Shown: piece by piece, positions 40,751 to 48,562 of the stretch
Position numbering within the stretch: the stretch's first letter is position 1
How the letters are laid out: every line of letters starts with the position of its first letter
From: Nitrospinaceae bacterium
Lineage (GTDB): Bacteria > Nitrospinota > Nitrospinia > Nitrospinales > Nitrospinaceae
DNA length: 50,772 nt
Assembly (NCBI GenBank): GCA_029261395.1
Contig: JAJDBJ010000009.1
Location: forward strand, 1 to 50,772
Reading direction: 5' to 3'
Notes under the pieces: model-generated
Told to the model about the DNA's origin: nothing
Database searches by the model: none
Seen by the model: the letters and a program-made list of their open reading frames with translations, nothing else
Position numbers and translations under genes: made by a program

Positions 40751-42408
40751 TATTTTGAACTCGCATTTTTTTGAGAGGTTATCAATCGTTGAACCGTGTC
40801 CTGCAAAATCGTATTTTGCACTTCATCGGTATCGTCCGGTCGGGGATAATCCAGATTGTAATGCAGGCCACGGCTTTCTTTTCGCTCCAGAGCCCCGTTG
40901 ATAATCAACTGAGCAGTGAGTGCGATGTTGCGCAACTCCAGCGTATCGCGCGTAATCTTGAAACTCCAGTAATACTCTTTAATTTCTTCCAGCAACATTT
41001 CAACCCGACGGCGCGCCCGGTACAAACGTTTGTCGGTACGCACAATGCCGACGTAATTCCACATCAACCGCCGAATTTCATCCCAGTTGTGGGAGACGAC
41101 AACGGACTCATCACTTTCAGCAGCGTCGCCACTGTCCCATTCTGGAATCTGATTCTGAATTTCTTCCAGCTTTTTAGAAGGCCGGTTCATTTCAGCGGCT
41201 TTGGCGGCGGCCCGATGCGACAGCACCAGGCCTTCCAACAGGGAATTACTGGCTAACCGGTTGGCACCGTGCAATCCGGAATAACACACTTCGCCTGAAG
41301 CGAACAGGCGCGGGATGTTGGTTTGACCGTTCAAATCCACCATCACCCCGCCGCACATGTAATGCGCCGCCGGAACAACAGGAATCTGCTGTTCGGTCAT
41401 ATCGAAACCGAACTCTTTGCAGGTTTTGTAAATGTTCGGGAAACGTTCCCGCGTCCGGAATCCTTCCAGATGAGTGACATCGAGATACACACAGTCGTCA
41501 CCGCTTTTTTTCATTTCGTAATCGATGGCGCGGGCCACCACGTCGCGCGGTGCCAGACATCCCAGCGAATGATAATTCTCCATGAAGGTGTCACCGTTTT
41601 TCAAGCGAAGGACGCCCCCTTCCCCACGCACTGCTTCTGAAATCAAAAACGATTTCGCCTGCGGATGGTACAGGCAGGTGGGGTGGAACTGAAAAAATTC
41701 CATATTGGCGATTTGGGCACCGGCACGATAAGCCAGTGCGATGCCGTCGCCGGTCGCGGTATCGGGATTGGACGTATACAGATAGACTTTTCCCGCACCC
41801 CCCGTGGCCAGCAACACGGCTTTGCCGGTAAATGTGATCACCTCGCCGGTTTGCTCGTTCAACGCGTACAGACCGAGAGCCTCGTCCTGCTTGTCTCCCG
41901 GTTGAACCGTAGGATCGACGTTGGAACGGGTGATGATATCTATCCCCATATGATAGGGATAAATTTCGATATTGGGTTTGGCGTTGACGGCTTCGATCAG
42001 GGCGCGCTCGATTTCCCAGCCGGTGAGGTCGTCGGCATGTAGGATGCGACGCTTGGAATGCCCTCCCTCTTGCGTCAAATGAAAGCTGTCCTCCCCTTGA
42101 GTGCGGGTGAACCGGGTTCCCAGCTCGATCAATTCCCGAATGCGGGCGGGGCCTTCGCGGACTATACAGCGCACCACGTCTTCCTGACACAGTCCACGTC
42201 CGGCTTCGATGGTATCGGTCACATGGAGGTCCACCGAATCGTCCTCGGCCATGACTGAGGCGATCCCTCCCTGGGCGTAGCGGGTGGCAGACTCTTCCAC
42301 CGCGTCTTTGGTAATCAGGGCCACGGAACCATACTCGGCTATTTTCAAAGCAAAGGTGAGGCCGGCAAGGCCGCTCCCAATGACTATGTAATCCCGATCG
42401 ATTTTCAT
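40750..42408 (-). CDS. nadB: L-aspartate oxidase
   Basis: 552 residues; first step of de novo NAD synthesis, oxidising L-aspartate to iminoaspartate with FAD. GSGLAGLTFALK (FAD loop) near the start, TRYAQGGIA, FHPTCLYHP and ASGEVCYSGLHGANRLASNS are all present. I start at ATG 42408 (MKIDRDY) because a well-placed TATAAT at 42421-42416 overlaps the upstream ATG 42417; this would make a nearly leaderless mRNA. It leads the ftsK and retropepsin genes. A palindrome over the -35 suggests repression. Confidence 0.95.
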   Translation of the reverse strand: MKIDRDYIVIGSGLAGLTFALKIAEYGSVALITKDAVEESATRYAQGGIASVMAEDDSVDLHVTDTIEAGRGLCQEDVVRCIVREGPARIRELIELGTRFTRTQGEDSFHLTQEGGHSKRRILHADDLTGWEIERALIEAVNAKPNIEIYPYHMGIDIITRSNVDPTVQPGDKQDEALGLYALNEQTGEVITFTGKAVLLATGGAGKVYLYTSNPDTATGDGIALAYRAGAQIANMEFFQFHPTCLYHPQAKSFLISEAVRGEGGVLRLKNGDTFMENYHSLGCLAPRDVVARAIDYEMKKSGDDCVYLDVTHLEGFRTRERFPNIYKTCKEFGFDMTEQQIPVVPAAHYMCGGVMVDLNGQTNIPRLFASGEVCYSGLHGANRLASNSLLEGLVLSHRAAAKAAEMNRPSKKLEEIQNQIPEWDSGDAAESDESVVVSHNWDEIRRLMWNYVGIVRTDKRLYRARRRVEMLLEEIKEYYWSFKITRDTLELRNIALTAQLIINGALERKESRGLHYNLDYPRPDDTDEVQNTILQDTVQRLITSQKNASSK

Positions 42409-42415
42409 ACCCGCC

Positions 42416-42457
42416 ATTATATGGATTTAGGCCTTTAAAATCAATAAGATATTGATT
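42416..42457 (-). promoter_or_regulatory. nadB promoter with palindromic operator
   Basis: On the minus strand TTGATT (42444-42439) and TATAAT (42421-42416) are 17 bp apart. An 8-bp perfect inverted repeat AATCAATA/TATTGATT (42439-42446/42450-42457, 3-bp spacer) covers the -35. The shape suits an NAD-pathway repressor, but I cannot match it to a known site. Confidence 0.55.
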
Positions 42458-42526
42458 AATCGCGGGTTATCGGTGAGGTCGGCGCCACGGGGGAGTCCGG
42501 AGTATCGCTGAAGATACAAAAAGCCT

Positions 42527-44902
42527 TTATTTATCTGGAGTTATATCATGTGATGAAGACTCTTCAGAGTCCCCTTGAGAAGGGAGGGAAGGCTTGAACT
42601 GAAGTCTTCTGATAGGCCGGCAGAAAGGCAAAGCGATCAGGATGAGCAGGAAAACGGAGCTGACGATCAACCCTTCCTTGAATCCTTCCGGGAAGTACTC
42701 AAATTCCAGAGTATGTTCGCCCGGCTCCAGCTGAACGGCCCGATAAAAAGCATAGGCTTGCAAAACGGGTTGTTCGCGGCCATCGACTTTTACCGTCCAA
42801 CCGTTGAGAAAGGTGTCCAGTAATACGAGAAACCCGTTTCCCTCCTGCGAGGTTTTCACCGTCACACGATTGGGGCTGTAAGTGACTTCTTTGACGGTCC
42901 CTTTGAAATGAGGGGATTCCTTAAATTCCACCGATTGGTTGAGTAACACTTCGTCAAGAGGATCGAACGATGGATCGTAAAAATCGTTGAAAATCTGACC
43001 TTTTTCCGGGATTCGCATTTTAGGCACTAAAAATGCCCTGGGTAGAGCGTCCTCAAAAACTTTGATCCGGTCTGGCAAAATCACAGGAAACCCTCCCTTC
43101 ATATGCAACACCGGGCTGTCCCCATCAATCCAATACTTAACATTGCTTCTTTTTAATATCACCCTGCGACGGTCGGGCTCGGATTGAATGAGAAATTTGT
43201 ACCATATGATATGGTTTTGGATGTCCATCGCGAGACCGGGAACTCCGCCCGCATGATCCACGCCGTAAACCATCCCCAAGTTAGCGTACAGTTGCTCCTT
43301 GGCGGCTCGCACACCCGCGAGGCGAGTCGGACCGGGCGGGTACACCCTGGGATCCGGCTTCAAATCGATTCGTCCGGTATAGGTCCTGTATTTTCCTGCA
43401 GAGCCACCCAGGATATCCATCAAAAGCGGCGGCTCCTCATAGAAGTTTCGGTCGATCATTGGAAGCAGATGAGCGCCCTTGATGAACAAATCCGACACAA
43501 TCATGACAAACAGAAGCGCGGCGAAACTTGTCTTTTTCAATTTGCCGAAATACAGCAGGACATAAGCCACGCTAAAAATGGCAAGAAAGGTTAATGCAAA
43601 CTCCGGCTCCAGTTTGGGATTCAACAAAGCCACTATTGAGGTGGCCCCAAATATCAAAATTAAAAAGAATAAAACCCTGGGAATTTTAATTTGCCGCGTT
43701 TGCGTGGTGCGCACCAAAGCGTCCAAGCCAAAGCCAATGAGAAAAATTGCGGCAATGGAGGAAACGAATAAATATTTTTCCGGGTAGCGGAATAAATCCA
43801 GAAACGGGACCGAGCGGTAAATGTACAGGTAAAAGGGATTGTGTTCTCCTAAAGCGAAAAATATTCCAAAAAGAAAAATCACCAGCCAGAATCCCACGGC
43901 TTTGTCTTTTCTAAGCAGGAACCCAAGACAAATAAAGAGAAAGCTAAAAATTCCCATATAAAGAGTGTGTAGCAATCCTGAAAAATCGTATGCAGTTTCG
44001 TTGAGGGAACGGGTGGTGAGGTAATCATCATATCCGGGAGTCAGCATCAGGGTCGTTAACTTGGAGGGCGGCAGGGAAAAATAGGTATGAAAAGCATAAT
44101 CCAGCCCTCCCTCCCTGAACGTGTGCTTCAAGAGTGCCGCGGTAGGCATCAACTGAAAAGCCGACAGTCCCAAAGCAAAAATCACGGCCAGACCGAGCGT
44201 CGCCGTAATACGAACTATCTCCCTCCCGGTCCGCGTCTTCGGTGTAAACACGATGGCGTGAACATACAGCAGAAGCATGGTCATGACGCTGATTTCCGGA
44301 CACGCGGCAAGGGTTTGGGTGAAAATCGCCAACACCAGTGCGATAAACCATCCCAGGCGATTATTCCCTTCATACTGGTAGTACAACCAGAAGATCAAGG
44401 GCAACCAAACTGACGACAGGAAATAATTACTGGTAAGGGTGGAAGCGACGATCAAACCTCCCAACATACCGGTGATCCCGCAACAGGAGGCGGCCCACCA
44501 GGATAGATTCCATTTTCGACTTAATAGAAATGCAAAAACCCCAATGATCAAAAAATGAAATACATAGAAGAGGTTCAACGCCAGAGTAACATCGGGAATG
44601 AAAAACAGCACGCTGGGTGGATAAAATACGCCGGGATGCAGGGTAGCCATAAAAGGCGCCCCTCCAAAAGTACTGTTCGTCCAGTAAGGGATTGCACCTT
44701 GCTGATAAGATTGCCAGAGAAAATGACGGATGGGATAAGTGATAAATTGAAAGTCACGGTAGAAGATCACCTTCCCCTCAAAGATCATGGGATAAAAAAA
44801 GGCGATCGCGAGTCCGAACAAAATAAAAATACCAAGGGTATTTTTTACAGGCTCAGAAATTTCCTGATGGGTTTGAGTATCAAGAGAGGGCATCTTTTTC
44901 AT
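42527..44902 (-). CDS. YfhO-family membrane protein, paralogue 1
   Basis: 791 residues with about twelve membrane helices and a C-terminal beta-rich extracytoplasmic domain. VIFYRDFQFITYPIRHF and IPYWTNSTFGGAPFMA in the first loop, plus GFLVLLDTFLNGWTVKVDG and YRAVQLEPGEHTLEFEY near the end, are YfhO signatures. YfhO proteins are GT-C-like; Gram-positive members glycosylate teichoic acids. Its start overlaps the end of the second copy by 23 bp. Acceptor here unknown. Confidence 0.85.
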   Translation of the reverse strand: MKKMPSLDTQTHQEISEPVKNTLGIFILFGLAIAFFYPMIFEGKVIFYRDFQFITYPIRHFLWQSYQQGAIPYWTNSTFGGAPFMATLHPGVFYPPSVLFFIPDVTLALNLFYVFHFLIIGVFAFLLSRKWNLSWWAASCCGITGMLGGLIVASTLTSNYFLSSVWLPLIFWLYYQYEGNNRLGWFIALVLAIFTQTLAACPEISVMTMLLLYVHAIVFTPKTRTGREIVRITATLGLAVIFALGLSAFQLMPTAALLKHTFREGGLDYAFHTYFSLPPSKLTTLMLTPGYDDYLTTRSLNETAYDFSGLLHTLYMGIFSFLFICLGFLLRKDKAVGFWLVIFLFGIFFALGEHNPFYLYIYRSVPFLDLFRYPEKYLFVSSIAAIFLIGFGLDALVRTTQTRQIKIPRVLFFLILIFGATSIVALLNPKLEPEFALTFLAIFSVAYVLLYFGKLKKTSFAALLFVMIVSDLFIKGAHLLPMIDRNFYEEPPLLMDILGGSAGKYRTYTGRIDLKPDPRVYPPGPTRLAGVRAAKEQLYANLGMVYGVDHAGGVPGLAMDIQNHIIWYKFLIQSEPDRRRVILKRSNVKYWIDGDSPVLHMKGGFPVILPDRIKVFEDALPRAFLVPKMRIPEKGQIFNDFYDPSFDPLDEVLLNQSVEFKESPHFKGTVKEVTYSPNRVTVKTSQEGNGFLVLLDTFLNGWTVKVDGREQPVLQAYAFYRAVQLEPGEHTLEFEYFPEGFKEGLIVSSVFLLILIALPFCRPIRRLQFKPSLPSQGDSEESSSHDITPDK

Positions 44903-47288
44903 CCCAAATAAATTTTTTCATAGGTTTCCTTAAAAACAAACTTCCAAAGACAATCAGCAAAAAACTGACACCGCTGATCTTCAAACCCATCTCCATTCCC
45001 TCCGGTATGAAATCGAATTCCAGCGTATGCTTGCCGGGGCCCAGTTTCACCGCCCGATAAAAATGATTGGCTTGCAATACAGGCTGATCCTGACCATCCA
45101 CCTTAACAGTCCAGCCGGGGAAATACGAATCCATCAAGACAAGAAATCCGTTCCCCTCCTGGTTCGTTTGAACGGTAACGTGGTTGGGCTTGTAAGCCAC
45201 CCGCTCGACCTTTCCGGAAAAATGACTCGACTCCTCGAAATCCACCTCCTCATTCAACAAAACCTCCTTGAGAGGATCAAAGGATTCTGCGTAGTAAGTA
45301 TTCAGCAGATGATCGCCTTCTTTCGGCACACTCATTTTTGGAACGAGAAAGGCACGGGGAAGAGCCTCGTTGAATACTTTAACGCGGTCGGGCACTATGA
45401 CGGGATAGTCTTTCGAGTAAGGCGTCAGCACATCGCCATTGATCCAATACTTCGCATTGCTCCGGGTTAAAATACGCTGTCTCCTCTCTGGGGGGCTTTT
45501 GGAAAAAACCGCCCACCAAATCATACTGCTCTCCAGCTCCAGAGCCAGACCGTTAAATCCATTCACATGCTCTACCCCGTAAACCATTCCCAGGTAAGGG
45601 TACAAAAGCTCTTTACTGGCAAGTATGGATGCCAGCCGGGTGGGACCGCTGGGATACGATTTATCATTCGGTTCTTGTTGCAGCCGCCCGGAATAGACTC
45701 GGTGCTTTCCGAGAGAATCTGCCAGGGTATCCATCACCATAGGTTTCTCCTGGTAATATTTTTTATCAATCAATGGCAGGAGCTGAGCATCCTTGATCGA
45801 CAGGTCCACCAATATCATCAGAAGAACCGACACCGCAAACCAGGTTGCCTTCATTTTTCTAAAATAAAACATGGCATATGAAAAGCCGAACAACAAAAGA
45901 ATGGTTAAAGAATGTCCCGGGCTGAAATAGGGTTTCCATTTTGCAAGCAGACCGATTATCCCAGACAAGATTATTAAAATTGCAAAAACCCAAATAATTT
46001 TGATTTGTCGATCACGGGTATAACGAATTAAAGCTTCAAGACTATAGGCAGTAAGAAATACGGCCGCGAATGAAGATATATAAATATATTTTTCCGGGTA
46101 TCGGAATAAATCCAAAAAAGGAGTTCCGTAATAGACAATCGGGTAGAACGGGTTATGTTTCCCAAAGGCCAGAAAAATTCCAAACAAAAACACTACGAGC
46201 CAAAATCCCACCACTTTTTCCCGGCGGAACAAGAATCCCAAAAGAACAAAAATCAGCCCCAGCAATCCCATATAAACAGTATGCAAAAACCCGGAGACCA
46301 ATGGCGGTCTGTTTTTGTTTGCGGCAGGCGAGTCTCCAGCGAGATCCTTATTCGGTTTGGGTTCAGTTTTTAAATTGGATCCATCAACGGGATCTGGCAG
46401 TAACCGGAAATTAAAAAACCCACGATAATCAGGAGATAGCACAAACGTTGAGAGCTTGTCCGCGTTTAGGGACCACTGGGTATGAGCGGCATAATCCAGT
46501 CCACTGTGCCGAAAAGAATGCTTGATGAGTTTTGCGGTGGGAAGCAATTGAAAAGCACACACCCCGAGAGCTAAAACCACGGCCAACCCCAGTGGGGCTG
46601 TGAGGCGCACAACTCCTGAAACCCCCGGCGGTCTCGGCAGAAAATAAAGGGAATGGGCATACAACAAAAGCATGGTCATGATGTTGATTTCCGGACAGGC
46701 CGCCAATGTCTGGGTGGCTATTGCCGCTATCAACCCGATAAAATAACCGATGTGTTTTCGCACCCAATATTGGTGAAACAACCAGAAAATCACCGGCAAC
46801 CAAACTGCCGACATAAAGAAATTGCTGAGTAGGGTGGACGCGACCATGAATCCGCTCAACATACCCGTTATCGCGCAACACAACGCCGCTACAAACGAAA
46901 GACTCCAGCATCGCGCCAACAAATACAGGGAGACTCCCAGGATCATGAAATGCAGGACATAAAATAAATTCAGAGCATAGGTGATATCATCCATCAAAAA
47001 TAAAATGCTGGGGGGATAAAACACACCCGGGTGAAAAGCCGCCATGAAAGGCAGTCCTCCATTGGCATGAGGAACCCAGTAGGGAATCGCACCTTGACTA
47101 AAAACCTGACTGAGAAAATGCCGGAAGGGATAAGTGATCAGGTTGAAGTCACGGTAAAAAATGACTTTCCCATCAAATAACATGGGATAAAAAAAACCCG
47201 CTGCTATCAGCAACAGAATGGCAACTCCAAAAATATCCACTCGCGCTTTGGAGTTATTATGAAAGATTGAGTTATCGGAAGGCGGCAT
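44880..47288 (-). CDS. YfhO-family membrane protein, paralogue 2
   Basis: 802 residues, the upstream tandem copy of the gene at 42527-44902 with the same landmarks (VIFYRDFNLITYPFRHF, IPYWVPHANGGLPFMA, GFLVLMDSYFPGWTVKVDG and YRAVKLGPGKHTLEFDF). It carries an extra hydrophilic loop (about 285-325, TEPKPNKDLAGDSPAANKNR) absent from the other copy. The two are translationally linked by overlap. Probably a duplicated polyprenyl-sugar-dependent transferase. Confidence 0.85.
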   Translation of the reverse strand: MPPSDNSIFHNNSKARVDIFGVAILLLIAAGFFYPMLFDGKVIFYRDFNLITYPFRHFLSQVFSQGAIPYWVPHANGGLPFMAAFHPGVFYPPSILFLMDDITYALNLFYVLHFMILGVSLYLLARCWSLSFVAALCCAITGMLSGFMVASTLLSNFFMSAVWLPVIFWLFHQYWVRKHIGYFIGLIAAIATQTLAACPEINIMTMLLLYAHSLYFLPRPPGVSGVVRLTAPLGLAVVLALGVCAFQLLPTAKLIKHSFRHSGLDYAAHTQWSLNADKLSTFVLSPDYRGFFNFRLLPDPVDGSNLKTEPKPNKDLAGDSPAANKNRPPLVSGFLHTVYMGLLGLIFVLLGFLFRREKVVGFWLVVFLFGIFLAFGKHNPFYPIVYYGTPFLDLFRYPEKYIYISSFAAVFLTAYSLEALIRYTRDRQIKIIWVFAILIILSGIIGLLAKWKPYFSPGHSLTILLLFGFSYAMFYFRKMKATWFAVSVLLMILVDLSIKDAQLLPLIDKKYYQEKPMVMDTLADSLGKHRVYSGRLQQEPNDKSYPSGPTRLASILASKELLYPYLGMVYGVEHVNGFNGLALELESSMIWWAVFSKSPPERRQRILTRSNAKYWINGDVLTPYSKDYPVIVPDRVKVFNEALPRAFLVPKMSVPKEGDHLLNTYYAESFDPLKEVLLNEEVDFEESSHFSGKVERVAYKPNHVTVQTNQEGNGFLVLMDSYFPGWTVKVDGQDQPVLQANHFYRAVKLGPGKHTLEFDFIPEGMEMGLKISGVSFLLIVFGSLFLRKPMKKFIWDEKDALS

Positions 47289-47379
47289 ATGGCATAAGTT
47301 CTGGTAGGTGTGGGCTCATCCGCAGACTTTTAATTTACCCTCATGAAGAGAGGGTCGAGCTATCAGAAATCCCGGTAAT

Positions 47380-48330
47380 CTATTTTTTGAGATCACGGTT
47401 GTATTCCATATCAAACAGCATTGCAAACAACAGGAACAACAAACCCATCAGGGTAAGAAAGGCCGCAAACAATGCTGTTATGGGAGTCACATGCCCGACA
47501 AAAATCCGGTACCAAAAATAATACAGCCCCATTCCGGAACCCAATGGGAAGGCAACAAATCCCATGACATAAAAAAATACCAGGGGATGAAAATCCCGGA
47601 TGACGTACTTCCCAAACATCCGTCTGAAAAAACCCTTGAAGAGCAATAATGAAATATCGGGAATGACTTTGTACAGACGTATTCCGGATTGCTCTCCCAC
47701 TCCATAGACCGGACGAATGGGCACATCCACGACTCGCATATTTTCAATGTTGAGTTTGACCAGAATATCGTTGGGCACACCGTAGCGATGAAAGATCTTA
47801 TCGATGTTGATGCATTTGAGTCCACGCAGAGACATGGCGGTAAATCCGCATTGGGAATCCGCCACATGCCAGTATCCGCTGGCGATTTTCGTCATAAGAG
47901 ACAGAACGGCATTACCGATATACCGGTAACGCGGAATCAACTCCCACGCTTCGCCATGAAACAGGCGGTTGCCCTTCGAGTAGTCGGCAGTGCCTGTCGC
48001 AACCGGATCGACAATGTGAGGCAGATCATCGGGATGCATCTGAGCGTCACCATTCATGACCACGGCGATATCCATATTATTTTCCAAGCACGCCCGATAC
48101 CCCGACTTAATGGCTCCACCCACCCCTCGGTTCTCCGCATGACGAATCAGATCGACTCTGGAGTCTACCGTCATATGTCGCTCAACGAGCTCGACGGTTT
48201 TATCATCGCTGCAATCGTCGACCACAAACACCTTGTCGACCCAGTGCGGCAGGGTTTCAAGAACCTTGAGGATCAACTTCTCTTCGTTGTGTGCCGTTAC
48301 CACGACGGCAACCGATTTGTTTTTATACAT
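47380..48330 (-). CDS. Family 2 glycosyltransferase, dolichyl-phosphate mannose synthase-like
   Basis: 316 residues from ATG 48330 (MYKNKSVAVVV); the longer frame has no GT2 similarity before it. The GT2 catalytic domain (about 5-225) has VVVTAHNEE, VVDDCSDDKT and the catalytic-site NGDAQMHPDDL in place of the more usual DADGQH. Two C-terminal membrane helices (about 245-310) anchor it. This class makes polyprenyl-phosphate sugars on the cytoplasmic face, the donors for the GT-C-like proteins encoded around it. Confidence 0.9.
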   Translation of the reverse strand: MYKNKSVAVVVTAHNEEKLILKVLETLPHWVDKVFVVDDCSDDKTVELVERHMTVDSRVDLIRHAENRGVGGAIKSGYRACLENNMDIAVVMNGDAQMHPDDLPHIVDPVATGTADYSKGNRLFHGEAWELIPRYRYIGNAVLSLMTKIASGYWHVADSQCGFTAMSLRGLKCINIDKIFHRYGVPNDILVKLNIENMRVVDVPIRPVYGVGEQSGIRLYKVIPDISLLLFKGFFRRMFGKYVIRDFHPLVFFYVMGFVAFPLGSGMGLYYFWYRIFVGHVTPITALFAAFLTLMGLLFLLFAMLFDMEYNRDLKK

Positions 48331-48562
48331 GGTTTTTGGGTTTGTAAGAAAATTGAGATCGGATAAAGATGCGGAACCCTTCTCTATTATGGTAACGAAT
48401 CTATAGAACAAGGAAAGCGTTTTTTAACAATAATCAGGGATCTAACGCTGGAATTATGCTTTAGACTAAGTTATGTCCATTCCTACCCCGCAGAACCCGC
48501 CTAATGCTTCGGCCACCTCAGGCAAACATAAAAAGGAAGCCCTTTATTTCATCTCAATATTA

